NCBI RefSeq assembly: GCF_051846935.1
Contig: NZ_JBPYCS010000022.1
Location: 1-43,797, forward strand
Source: JBPYCR01 sp051846935
GTDB taxonomy: Bacteria > Bacillota > Bacilli > Bacillales > Amphibacillaceae
Reading direction: 5' to 3'
DNA length: 43,797 nucleotides
Below the pieces are notes generated by a model, which was not told the origin of the DNA, made no database searches, and saw only the letters and a program-made list of their open reading frames with translations. The stretch's first letter is position 1, and each line of letters begins with the position of its first letter. Shown here in pieces: positions 32,563 through 40,398 of this stretch. The translations under genes and the position numbers were made by a program.

Positions 32563-33597
32563 CTATGCATTATGAAACTGTTTTAAAAAGCGGATATCAT
32601 TTTTATAAAAATGACGAATATCATCAATCCCGTATTTAAGCATTGCAATACGGTCTGGTCCCATGCCAAAGGCAAATCCTGTATATACATCTGGATCATA
32701 GCCTGCCATCGTCAAGACCTTAGGGTGAACCATTCCGGCACCTAGAATTTCAATCCAGCCTGTTTTTTTACATACCGAGCAGCCCTGTCCACTACATACC
32801 TTACAAGAAATGTCCATCTCTACAGATGGCTCGGTAAACGGAAAGAAGCTCGGTCGAAGGCGAATTTCACGTTCCTCACCGAATATTTTTTTTGCAAACG
32901 TATTTAACGTACCTTTGAGATCGCTCATGCGGACATTTTTATCTACGTATAGCCCTTCGATCTGAGTGAACTGATGCGAATGTGTGGCATCATCGTTGTC
33001 TCGACGGTACACTTTTCCTGGGCATATCATACGAACTGGGCGATTCCCTTCCAGTGCTTGCATCGTCCGTGCTTGTACGGGAGAAGTATGTGTGCGCATC
33101 AGCAATTCATTAGTAATATAAAATGTATCTTGCATATCTCGTGCCGGATGCCCTTTCGGAAGATTTAACGCTTCAAAGTTAAAATAGTCTGTTTCTACTT
33201 CGGGACCTTCTCTCACTTCATATCCTAAGCCGATAAAAATATCTTCAATTTCTTCAATAATAGAAGTTAAAATATGCGCCCCACCTATATTTACTGGTCG
33301 TCCAGGCAACGTTATATCAATTGTTTCCTTTTCTAACTGCTTTTCCAATTCAATTTGTTCAAGAGTAGCCTGTTTTACTTCCATAGCTTTTTCAATAGCT
33401 GCTCTTACTTGGTTCGCTAATTGACCAATAACTGGACGTTCTTCCTTTGACAATTGTCCCATACCTCGCAACACATTTGTGAGGGAACCTTTTCGGCCTA
33501 AATACGTAACATTTAATTGTTGTAGTTCTTTTACAGAATGTGTATCTTCAATCTCACTTAACGCTTTTTGCTGTAATAAATCCAATTGTTCTTTCAC
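32563..33597 (-). CDS. pheS: Phenylalanyl-tRNA synthetase, alpha subunit
   Basis: The 344-residue class II catalytic subunit has an N-terminal coiled coil (1-90) that holds tRNA, then motif 1, motif 2 (VYRRDNDDATHSHQFTQIEG) and motif 3 (GFAFGMGPDRIAML). A CxxC-rich insertion (CKVCSGQGCSVCKKTGW) is as in relatives. Length equals B. subtilis PheS. The start is GTG at 33597 with AAAGGAGG 9 nt upstream. A T-box leader controls it. Confidence 0.97.
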   Translation of the reverse strand: MKEQLDLLQQKALSEIEDTHSVKELQQLNVTYLGRKGSLTNVLRGMGQLSKEERPVIGQLANQVRAAIEKAMEVKQATLEQIELEKQLEKETIDITLPGRPVNIGGAHILTSIIEEIEDIFIGLGYEVREGPEVETDYFNFEALNLPKGHPARDMQDTFYITNELLMRTHTSPVQARTMQALEGNRPVRMICPGKVYRRDNDDATHSHQFTQIEGLYVDKNVRMSDLKGTLNTFAKKIFGEEREIRLRPSFFPFTEPSVEMDISCKVCSGQGCSVCKKTGWIEILGAGMVHPKVLTMAGYDPDVYTGFAFGMGPDRIAMLKYGIDDIRHFYKNDIRFLKQFHNA

Positions 33598-33667
33598 AAA
33601 TAAACGCCTCCTTTAATTATTAAAAATAGAGATCATTTCCGCCGTACAACAGAAATTTACGAAACAT

Positions 33668-33945
33668 AAAAAAAGCCCTATCCCAATAAAGGGACGAGGC
33701 TGTGATTTCGCGGTACCACCCTTGTTGACATGTAACATGTCCAACTCATTTCTGATAATGGAAAACTATCCAGAACGCCTTTACTTATACGTACAAGGTC
33801 TCGGCGCCAGCTCCAGGATGAATCATAACAATCTAAGCGATAGGATGCTTCCAGTCATAGGCAATCCCTTCCTGTACCGCTCGTCAATCGTTACTTGGTC
33901 CGTTCATAGCTTTATACATATTCATTTGTACCTGTCATTATTATA
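33668..33945 (-). ncRNA. T-box leader of pheST
   Basis: The leader contains the T-box AGGGTGGTACCGCG (33709-33722), which pairs with the free end of uncharged tRNA, and a terminator (33668-33702, AGCCCTATCCC against GGGACGAGGCT plus T-run). An AGTAA box lies early in stem I. The likely specifier is TTC (33820-33822), a phenylalanine codon followed by A. The promoter has TATAAT (33940-33945) and TTGCAT (33963-33968), 17 bp apart. Confidence 0.93.
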
Positions 33946-33969
33946 TGTAAATTTGACAAAGCATGCAAG

Positions 33970-34707
33970 TTAACTGCGAAAATAATACATTAGTATACTC
34001 GCTGCAACACTTACATTTAACGATTCTGCTTGTCCGTAAATTGGAATTTTAACGGTTTTATCTACTAATGCTAAAATATTTTTTTGAATACCAGCGCCCT
34101 CATTTCCGACAACAATTGCTACCTTGTTATCTTTCTCTGCTTCTGAATAATTTACTGCACCAGTTAGTGCTGCTCCCCATATTGTAAACCCTTCTTGTTT
34201 CAAACATTTTATTTGTTCATCAAGGCGTGCATGAAAAACAGGCAGGTGAAACAATGAACCTTGTGTTGCTCGAACAACCTTATCGTTATACATGTCAACC
34301 GTACCATGACCCGCTATTACGGCAGAAAAACCCGCAGCATCCGCCGTGCGTATCATCGTTCCAAAATTTCCCGGATCCTGCACTTCGTCTAATAACAAAA
34401 CATAATTACCACGAATACGGTTCGCTTGCTTTATTTTTACAACAGCTGCAATTCCTTGAGGTGCTTCCGTTAATGATAAATGATGGAAAACCTCTTTGGT
34501 ACATACTGTTACCGGATAGTCTTCACACCAAGAAGGATATGACACACCATCCTGAACAATGATATGTGTAATTTTCCAAGTGCTACGTTTTGCTTCTTCA
34601 ATAAGATGAAAGCCTTCAATTAAAAAAGATTGTGTTTTTATTCTTTCTTTTTTTGAGCGGAGCTTCCGCCACTTTTTTATATGTTCGTTTTGTAATGAAC
34701 TAATCAT
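33970..34707 (-). CDS. ysgA: SpoU/TrmH-family RNA methyltransferase, YsgA-like
   Basis: The 245-residue protein has an N-terminal RNA-binding domain (SFLIEGFHLIEEAKRS) and a SPOUT methyltransferase domain with the three knot motifs: LLDEVQDPGNFGTMIRTADA, VAIVVGNEGAGI and IPIYGQAESLNVSVAASIL. It should use AdoMet to 2'-O-methylate rRNA or tRNA; the target is not given by sequence. I favour ATG at 34707 with AGGA 9 nt upstream over a TTG at 34716. It ends just before the pheS promoter. Confidence 0.9.
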   Translation of the reverse strand: MISSLQNEHIKKWRKLRSKKERIKTQSFLIEGFHLIEEAKRSTWKITHIIVQDGVSYPSWCEDYPVTVCTKEVFHHLSLTEAPQGIAAVVKIKQANRIRGNYVLLLDEVQDPGNFGTMIRTADAAGFSAVIAGHGTVDMYNDKVVRATQGSLFHLPVFHARLDEQIKCLKQEGFTIWGAALTGAVNYSEAEKDNKVAIVVGNEGAGIQKNILALVDKTVKIPIYGQAESLNVSVAASILMYYFRS

Positions 34708-34804
34708 TTTTTTCAATCCTATACATTATTTTCTTTTATCATACATACTTGCGAAGCGAATGGTCAAACTATGTGATAAATCATTTATAAAGGAGCGAAA
34801 ATTT

Positions 34805-35029
34805 ATGGACTTAAATTTACGAAAAGCTATTATTGAAAATATAAAAGCAAATGATCCACAGCAGTTAGAAGCTACGATCGTTGAGGCAATTAAAGAAGGG
34901 GAAGAAAAAATGCTACCAGGACTTGGTGTTTTGTTTGAATTAATATGGCAGCAATCAAGTGACGAAGACCGTAATGAAATGATTCATTCGCTGGAGCAAG
35001 GTGTGAAGCAAGCAGCATCCGACATTTAG
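34805..35029 (+). CDS. sspI: Small acid-soluble spore protein SspI
   Basis: The 74-residue protein resembles SspI (71 residues in B. subtilis), a minor spore protein made in the forespore. LRKAIIENIKANDPQQLEAT at the N-terminus and LPGLGVLFELIWQ in the middle are typical. AAGGAG lies 8 nt before the ATG. It stands alone on the plus strand beside ysgA, as in B. subtilis. A sigma-G promoter is expected, but I could not place one with confidence. Confidence 0.93.
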   Translation: MDLNLRKAIIENIKANDPQQLEATIVEAIKEGEEKMLPGLGVLFELIWQQSSDEDRNEMIHSLEQGVKQAASDI

Positions 35030-35060
35030 TGTATTTAAACGTACTCAATTTATAGCAAAA

Positions 35061-35152
35061 GGCGGCGACTCCAGCGTGAAAAGCATAAGACTTGAGTTTC
35101 CGCAGCGAGCGCAAGAGGCTCAAGCCATGCCCGCGGAAGCGTCCGCCGTCCG
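35061..35152 (-). repeat. GC-rich palindromic core repeat, copy F
   Basis: The segment begins GGCGGCGACTCCAGC and ends CCCGCGGAAGCGTCCGCC, with GACTTGAG and CTCAAGCC as an inner stem. It is the reverse of the core at 9905-10018. It lies 32 bp after sspI and might also act as its terminator, although no T-run follows. Confidence 0.7.
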
Positions 35153-35376
35153 TTACAAGTAATGGCCCAACAGATTTAATAAACAAAATATTAAGCGAAA
35201 AAAATATTTCCTAAACACACTGTACGAGAAGCAATGCATATGAAAGGAATATATCCTTCTAGAAAATTGTAGCAAAATTTCTGTCTATCGTTATTATGTA
35301 AACGGCGGTAACAGTACTTTATTAAATTAGATTAATCTATACGGAAAGGATATTTTTCAAGGTTGTAACTATATAC

Positions 35377-35395
35377 AGACATACGTGACTCAATC
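35377..35395 (+). mobile_element. Relic end of a MITE-family element
   Basis: CAGACATACGTGACTCAATC (35376-35395) matches the right end of copies B and C at nearly all positions. The rest of the element is not clear; it may reach back to the core at 35061, in which case the flanks TGTATTTAA (35030-35038) and CGAATTTAA (35396-35404) match at 7 of 9. The end lies exactly 40 bp from the -10 of the next gene. Confidence 0.65.
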
Positions 35396-35411
35396 CGAAT
35401 TTAATCGTCCC

Positions 35412-35440
35412 TTGCCATTTTTTTATATAAGACGTATGAT
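35412..35440 (+). promoter_or_regulatory. Promoter of the transglycosylase gene
   Basis: TTGCCA (35412-35417) and TATGAT (35435-35440) are 17 bp apart, with an AT-rich spacer. Confidence 0.8.
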
Positions 35441-35472
35441 ATTAGTAATCATAGTTGCATAAGGAGTTACAT

Positions 35473-36063
35473 ATGAATATCCAACACTTTCAACAAATGA
35501 TTCAGCATAAGGCAATGTCCATCATCGCGTCAAATGAGCAGGATTCGTTTAATATCCATTCACCTATTGCGGATCTTCCTTTCAAGCAATTACTTCAAGC
35601 TAAAATTAATCATGCAACACTGTTAAATGAGCCCGCTTTTCCGATAGAAAAATACCCATCCGTAAAGTCTTCTAAACAAGCAGCCCCTGCGACCTATTCA
35701 GACATCGTCCATGCTGCTGCTAATAGGTATCAAGTTGACGAAAAATTAGTACACGCTATTATAAAAACGGAATCCAATTACAATACATATGCAAAGAGTA
35801 AAGCTGGCGCAAAAGGGCTTATGCAATTAATGCCAATTACCGCCAAGGGATTAGGTGTTAGAAATGTCTTTGATCCGCAACAAAATATAGAAGCTGGAAC
35901 AAAATACATTAGCCAAATGCTCCAAAAGTATAACGGAAAAATTGAATTAGCCTTAGCAGCGTACAATGCCGGTCCAGGAAATGTCGATAAATATCAAGGC
36001 ATCCCTCCTTTTAGTGAAACAAAAAATTATATTAAAAAAGTGATGCAACTGTATAAAAGCTAA
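35473..36063 (+). CDS. Lytic transglycosylase (SLT domain)
   Basis: The 196-residue protein has a C-terminal SLT/goose-lysozyme-like domain (about 75-196). The catalytic Glu100 is in IIKTESNY, followed by SKAGAKGLMQLMP and ALAAYNAGPGNV, all standard motifs. It would cut the glycan strands of peptidoglycan to form anhydro-muropeptides. No signal peptide is obvious in the N-terminal 70 residues, so export is unclear. AAGGAG lies 6 nt before the ATG. I recall no counterpart at this place in B. subtilis; it resembles YjbJ. Confidence 0.88.
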   Translation: MNIQHFQQMIQHKAMSIIASNEQDSFNIHSPIADLPFKQLLQAKINHATLLNEPAFPIEKYPSVKSSKQAAPATYSDIVHAAANRYQVDEKLVHAIIKTESNYNTYAKSKAGAKGLMQLMPITAKGLGVRNVFDPQQNIEAGTKYISQMLQKYNGKIELALAAYNAGPGNVDKYQGIPPFSETKNYIKKVMQLYKS

Positions 36064-36104
36064 AAAACACTCCGTACTTCCTTTATGTACAGAGTGTTTT
36101 TCTT
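36063..36104 (+). terminator. Terminator after the transglycosylase gene
   Basis: AAACACTCCGTAC pairs with GTACAGAGTGTTT (one mismatch each side) and is followed by T residues; it could also serve ysdC from the other strand. Confidence 0.82.
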
Positions 36105-36151
36105 ATTAAAAAGATGATTTTAACTTTCTCACAAGACGAATCATCTCCACA

Positions 36152-37237
36152 TTAGGACAAAATTATTTCCTTTACAGTATCACGGTCAAGCTTTTTAATC
36201 GCTTCTACGATGAGCTTAACTGCATTTTCAAAATCGTCACGATGCAAAATAGCCGCATGGGAATGAATATAACGCGTAGCAATCGTAATCGATAATGAAG
36301 GTACGCCATTTGCTGTAAGGTGAATGGCACCAGAATCCGTCCCTCCACCAGACATTGAGGAATATTGAAAAGGAATTTGCTGCTCCTCTGCGATATCAAT
36401 AATAAAATCTCTAAGCCCTTTATGCGAGATCATTGAGGCATCGTATAAAATAATTTGCGGTCCTTTTCCGAGTTTACTATCCGCATCTTTATCCGAAATC
36501 CCTGGCGTATCTCCAGCAATTCCGACATCTACACCAAACCCAATATCTGGATTAATAGCATGTGCTGAGGTACGAGCTCCTCGCAAGCCTACTTCTTCTT
36601 GAATTGTTCCAACTCCGTATACGATATTCGGATGCTCCACATCTTTCAATTGCTTTAAAACTTCAATTGCTATTGCACAACCAATTCGGTTATCCCAAGC
36701 TTTAGCCATTAACATTTTTTCGTTTTTTAACGGGGTGAATTCGAAATAAGGAACGATTGAATCTCCAGGTCGAATACCGAATTCCATCGCTTCTTCTTTA
36801 TCAGAAGCTCCTACATCAATAAACATATCTTTAATTGCAACTGGTTTTTTACGAGCTTCAGGCGATAATATATGTGGTGGTTTTGATCCAATAACCCCGG
36901 TCACATCCCCTTTTGCTGTCATGATTGTTACACGCTGGGCGAGCATAACTTGATTCCACCAACCGCCTACGGTTTGAAAATAGATAAATCCATTTTTATC
37001 GATCCGAGTTACCATAAAACCTACTTCATCCAAATGACCTGCAACCATAATTTTTGGACCGTTATCATTCCCAGTTTTTTTTGCAATTAAGCTTCCTAGG
37101 TTGTCCGTAAATAATTCATCTGCAAATGGCTTTATATACTTCTCCATTACCTGTCGCGCTTCTTTTTCATGCCCGGAAATCCCTCTTGCATCTGTTAACG
37201 CTTTGAGCATTGTTGTCGTTTCGTCCATTTTCTTCAT
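36152..37237 (-). CDS. ysdC: M42-family metallo-aminopeptidase, YsdC-like
   Basis: The 361-residue protein matches the M42 glutamyl-aminopeptidase/endoglucanase-like family. Metal ligands are visible in AGHLDEVG (His and Asp, near 67), AWDNRIG (near 180), IQEEVGLRG (Glu pair, near 213) and the late Asp and His segments (GFGVDVG, RYIHSHAA). It should be a cytosolic peptidase with two metal ions. AGGAGG lies 12 nt before the ATG at 37237; an ATG three codons later is also possible. It follows the dUTPase gene by 19 bp. Confidence 0.92.
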   Translation of the reverse strand: MKKMDETTTMLKALTDARGISGHEKEARQVMEKYIKPFADELFTDNLGSLIAKKTGNDNGPKIMVAGHLDEVGFMVTRIDKNGFIYFQTVGGWWNQVMLAQRVTIMTAKGDVTGVIGSKPPHILSPEARKKPVAIKDMFIDVGASDKEEAMEFGIRPGDSIVPYFEFTPLKNEKMLMAKAWDNRIGCAIAIEVLKQLKDVEHPNIVYGVGTIQEEVGLRGARTSAHAINPDIGFGVDVGIAGDTPGISDKDADSKLGKGPQIILYDASMISHKGLRDFIIDIAEEQQIPFQYSSMSGGGTDSGAIHLTANGVPSLSITIATRYIHSHAAILHRDDFENAVKLIVEAIKKLDRDTVKEIILS

Positions 37238-37256
37238 TTGTAATCGTTACCTCCTA

Positions 37257-37742
37257 TTAATAGCCGGCTTGCTGTCTTTCATAGTTTATTTCATTTTTAT
37301 CTTTGTATGCCTTTTGAATATCTTTTTCATTAAAGCCAAGGGTCTTTCCTAATTGTAAATACCGTTTAAATAAATTCTTATAATTCTCTACCGATGGATG
37401 CTCGTAAAATAAAGTACATGCGGCAAATACATTGTTAAATTGAGCTGTTTCGGAATCGCTTTCTACTTCAAATTGAATCGTTTCAAGTATGTATCCTTTT
37501 TCTATTCCGAGCGATAGAATAAAATGAATATTGTCCACGTACTCCTCTAAAATTACCGATGATTCGTTACGAGATTTTGTACTCCAAAACTTGAAACATC
37601 TCGTTTCATTCGCAAGTTCACCAAGCTCTACTAACAAAGCTAAATATTTCTTTTCAAATAAATTCTTGTCCGAAAGCGCATGCTTATCGACAATATATTG
37701 ATCGAGTGCCGCCTGCATCGTAAATAACTCTTTCCAATTCAC
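37257..37742 (-). CDS. Dimeric, all-alpha dUTP diphosphatase
   Basis: The 161-residue protein belongs to the dUTPase_2/MazG-like helical family, which hydrolyses dUTP to dUMP. The metal-binding motifs are ExxE at Glu39/Glu42 in LVELGELANE and ExxD at Glu67/Asp70 in LEEYVD, with KFWS between them. GTG at 37742 is chosen because GAGGAG lies 8 nt upstream. This family is common in phages but also in Bacillaceae chromosomes. The neighbours are ordinary housekeeping genes, so I see no prophage here. Confidence 0.87.
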   Translation of the reverse strand: MNWKELFTMQAALDQYIVDKHALSDKNLFEKKYLALLVELGELANETRCFKFWSTKSRNESSVILEEYVDNIHFILSLGIEKGYILETIQFEVESDSETAQFNNVFAACTLFYEHPSVENYKNLFKRYLQLGKTLGFNEKDIQKAYKDKNEINYERQQAGY

Positions 37743-37827
37743 TGTTTTTTCTCCTCTTCTATATCTAAGCATAGACTTTCCTCGATTGTATCATTTTTTA
37801 TGCGAAAGGTTTAGTTAAACCCTATCT

Positions 37828-38400
37828 TTATACCGTCATTTGGAAAAAGTCATTCCATTTAATGTGTATTTCTTTTCTACGAAGCCAATAAATGAATGGT
37901 ATTCCAACGAGACTAACTGCAAGGATATAAATAGGAGCTAATCCTACAATACCTTGACCAATAGATGTATAAATAAATGCGAAAGGGATATTAGTAATTA
38001 ATGAGGACTTTATATAGTCTTTGAATGACGAAGAGATTTCGATAAGACATAGAGATAATAAATGAAAATGAATAAAAGGAATAAGCCGTAATAAAGCGAT
38101 TTGTTTTTTCGTTAACAACGATCGTTTGCCCATCCATTTTTCTTTTAAATAAAAGATGCGTCGAAACGTTTTAGGCATGTTATGCATTAATCCATAAAAC
38201 AAAATGCTTGATAACGTTATTCCAATTACAGAATAAAGAGTACCGCCAATCGTTCCAAATAGCATGCCTCCTGAAATACATATAAAAATAACTGGAAGAA
38301 AAAATAATGGCCTTATTAAATGAAAGCTAATAAATAAAAGAGGAGCTAACAATCCACCTGACTCGATAAAAGAAACAATATGCTGTCCAACGTGCTCCAT
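37828..38400 (-). CDS. TVP38/TMEM64-family (DedA-like) membrane protein
   Basis: The 190-residue protein has about five hydrophobic spans and the SNARE-associated/DedA pattern: FISFHLIRPLFFLPVIFIC then GGMLFGTIGGTLYSVIGITL, and LLRLIPFIHFHLLSL. Family members are thought to act as lipid scramblases or transporters. No own symbol is given because I cannot match it to one gene with certainty; ysdB of B. subtilis is at a similar place but is not clearly the same. Confidence 0.8.
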   Translation of the reverse strand: MEHVGQHIVSFIESGGLLAPLLFISFHLIRPLFFLPVIFICISGGMLFGTIGGTLYSVIGITLSSILFYGLMHNMPKTFRRIFYLKEKWMGKRSLLTKKQIALLRLIPFIHFHLLSLCLIEISSSFKDYIKSSLITNIPFAFIYTSIGQGIVGLAPIYILAVSLVGIPFIYWLRRKEIHIKWNDFFQMTV

Positions 38401-38453
38401 TTGAATCCCCCTTTTTTAGCTCGTGTTACATTTATATGACAATAGACGAGCCT

Positions 38454-38726
38454 TTATGACAAAAAGAGGAAATAGAAAAGAAAGCATATCTGGAGTACAA
38501 GTAAGACCGGCATCCCAATATAAAAAGAAGGATGCTTTGTTTTATGCCGAAACAATTGCATTGCAGTCATCGTCCCAATTGTCCCTCCTAATAAACTTAG
38601 CAACCAAAACGTACGCTCTGGAATTCGGTATTGTTGCTTTATAGCTTTCTGTTTATCTATACGCATTAATAAAAAAGCGACTATATTTACCCCTATAACA
38701 TAATATACAAAACTTGATATCCCCAT
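38454..38726 (-). CDS. ysdA: YsdA-like small membrane protein (DUF1294)
   Basis: The 90-residue protein has three hydrophobic spans and the DUF1294 pattern: MRIDKQKAIKQQYRIPERTF then LLGGTIGTMTAMQLFRHKTKH and PSFYIGMP. The function is unknown. It matches B. subtilis YsdA in size and position after rplT. Confidence 0.88.
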   Translation of the reverse strand: MGISSFVYYVIGVNIVAFLLMRIDKQKAIKQQYRIPERTFWLLSLLGGTIGTMTAMQLFRHKTKHPSFYIGMPVLLVLQICFLFYFLFLS

Positions 38727-38920
38727 TATTTTGCGCTCCCATCCTGTAAATAAGGTCGGTATTAAATACGAGTAACAACTAGCGGTTTAATTCTTCTTAT
38801 CACTTTTCATCTAGATAAAAAAGAATGCTCGTAACTATACCTATACTTGCATCGCCACTTGCCAGTCTATAAACAGACTAAAGCTACTATGTTAAGTCCA
38901 TTATTGGTTGTTATGTAAGT

Positions 38921-38972
38921 AAAAAACCCGAACAATGATTCCATCATGCACGTGAATCAGTTCGGATTTTTA
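38921..38972 (-). terminator. Terminator of the infC-rpmI-rplT operon
   Basis: AACCCGAAC and TGATTC on the left pair with GAATCA and GTTCGGATT on the right (one mismatch); the minus strand ends in a T-run. It lies within 70 bp of the rplT stop. The rest of the 38727-38988 gap shows nothing else. Confidence 0.8.
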
Positions 38973-38988
38973 TAATTATATATTTATA

Positions 38989-39345
38989 TTACTTTAGTGC
39001 TGTTTTTGCTTTTTCAACAAGCTGAGCAAATGCTTTTTCATCGTTAATTGCAAGCTCTGAAAGCATTTTACGATTAATTTCAATACCAGCTTCTTTTAGA
39101 CCATGCATTAACTGGCTATATGAAATATCATTCATGCGAGCTGCAGCATTGATACGTGTAATCCATAGCTTACGAAAATCACGTTTCTTTCTTCTACGGT
39201 CACGATATGCATACTGACCTGACTTCATTACTTGTTGTTTTGCTGTTTTAAATAAACGGTGTTTCGAACCGTAATATCCTTTTGCTAATTTCAATACGCG
39301 TTTACGACGTCTACGCGTAACTGGTCCACCCTTAACTCGTGGCAT
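38989..39345 (-). CDS. rplT: Ribosomal protein L20
   Basis: The 118-residue protein is L20: basic N-terminal tail (MPRVKGGPVTRRRRKRVLKL, AKGYYGSKHRLF) and the globular part (RKLWITRINAAARMNDISYS). It is needed early in 50S assembly and in Bacillus represses its own operon by binding the leader. It is the last gene of infC-rpmI-rplT, 40 bp after rpmI, with AGGAGG upstream. Confidence 0.98.
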   Translation of the reverse strand: MPRVKGGPVTRRRRKRVLKLAKGYYGSKHRLFKTAKQQVMKSGQYAYRDRRRKKRDFRKLWITRINAAARMNDISYSQLMHGLKEAGIEINRKMLSELAINDEKAFAQLVEKAKTALK

Positions 39346-39385
39346 AATAATGACCTCCTAATATCACTTTCAAATTTAATTTAGC

Positions 39386-39580
39386 TTATTTCGGTAACAT
39401 TGTATTAATTCTTTTTAAGTCTCCTGCAGATACCATTGCAGATTTACGCAATTTACGCTTTTGTTTTTGTGATTTATTTGCAAACAAGTGACTTGTATAT
39501 GCATGTGAACGTTTTAAGTTACCTGAACCGGTTCTTTTAAAACGCTTTTGCGAACCTTTGTGTGTTTTCATTTTAGGCAT
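39386..39580 (-). CDS. rpmI: Ribosomal protein L35
   Basis: The 64-residue basic protein begins MPKMKTHKGSQKRFKRTGSG, the L35 signature, and continues with KRSHAYTSHLF and KRKLRK. It is two residues shorter than B. subtilis L35. AGGAGG lies 8 nt before the ATG; it lies 26 bp after infC. Confidence 0.97.
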   Translation of the reverse strand: MPKMKTHKGSQKRFKRTGSGNLKRSHAYTSHLFANKSQKQKRKLRKSAMVSAGDLKRINTMLPK

Positions 39581-39606
39581 TCTTAATTCCTCCTAGAAAA
39601 TAGTAC

Positions 39607-40122
39607 TTATTTTTCACTAATAGGTGCAAGCATCATAAACATGTTGCGCCCTTCCATTTTTGCCTTTGATTCAACGGTTGAAATATCTTTTACTTCTTCC
39701 GCAAGACGATCAAGTACTTCCTGTCCTAATTCTTTGTGTGTAATCGCACGTCCACGAAAACGGACGGATGCTTTCACTTTATCGCCATTATCTAAAAACT
39801 TCCGAGCATTTCTTAGCTTCGTATTAAAATCATGATCGCCAATTCCCGGCGTGAAGCGCACTTCTTTTACATTTATTACTTTTTGCTTTTTACGTGCTTC
39901 TTTTTCTTTCTTCTGCTGTTCAAAACGGTACTTTCCATAGTCCATTATTCTACAAACAGGAGGCTTTGCTCCCGGGGCAACAAGGACCAAGTCTAAGTTT
40001 CGTTTTTGAGCAATTTCCAATGCCTCTTGACGTGACTTCACTCCAAGCTGGTCACCATTTGAATCGATTAAACGCACCTCTCGAGCACGAATCTTTTCAT
40101 TTACATTCATATCTTTGCTAAT
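39607..40122 (-). CDS. infC: Translation initiation factor IF-3, with an AUU start
   Basis: The 171-residue protein matches IF-3: EKIRAREVRLIDSNGDQLG at the N-terminus, PPVCRIMDYGKYRFEQQKKE in the linker and RFRGRAITHKELGQ in the C-domain. It prevents early subunit joining and proofs start codons. The start is placed at ATT 40122, because CGGAGGTGG lies 6 nt upstream; the ATG at 40110 has no ribosome site at the right distance. An AUU start is known for infC in other bacteria and lets IF-3 repress itself. Confidence 0.95.
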   Translation of the reverse strand: MSKDMNVNEKIRAREVRLIDSNGDQLGVKSRQEALEIAQKRNLDLVLVAPGAKPPVCRIMDYGKYRFEQQKKEKEARKKQKVINVKEVRFTPGIGDHDFNTKLRNARKFLDNGDKVKASVRFRGRAITHKELGQEVLDRLAEEVKDISTVESKAKMEGRNMFMMLAPISEK

Positions 40123-40138
40123 ATCCAGCCACCTCCGC

Positions 40139-40362
40139 ATTATTTTTTGTTCTTGTGATCTATAACGGACAAGTAATAATAAGTAATTATTAAATCCCAC
40201 CATTTTTACGGAAAAATAAAAAGTGTGGATGTATAGATACACCCACACGTCTCCCTTGTTTTTACATAAAGAAGTTGTTAAACCAGCCAACTGCAAAAGT
40301 GCGTTGATCAGGTGAGAAGCGGGTGCTCCTACTTGTCATTAGATCATTTTATTAACTACAAT
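40139..40362 (-). ncRNA. L20-type leader of infC-rpmI-rplT
   Basis: The transcript leader holds GCACCCGCTTCTCACCTGAT, which I recall from L20 leaders in Bacillales, and a strong terminator hairpin (40212-40248; GTGTGGGTGTAT with ATACATCCACAC, then T-run). L20 binding should favour this terminator. Confidence 0.8.
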
Positions 40363-40391
40363 AGTATAGCATGTGTCATCATGCATGTCAA
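40363..40391 (-). promoter_or_regulatory. Consensus sigma-A promoter of the infC operon
   Basis: TTGACA (40386-40391) and TATACT (40363-40368), 17 bp apart, with TGC before the -10. The first -10 base is exactly 40 bp from the end of MITE copy D (40408). Confidence 0.9.
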
Positions 40392-40398
40392 ATTAGTT

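Noticed and set aside
33722..33973. An 83-codon plus-strand frame before pheS.
   Set aside because: It is the complement of the pheST T-box leader and has no ribosome site.
37257..37742. The dUTPase gene as a sign of a prophage remnant.
   Set aside because: It has normal spacing to ysdC, housekeeping neighbours on both sides and no integrase, structural phage gene or attachment repeat nearby.
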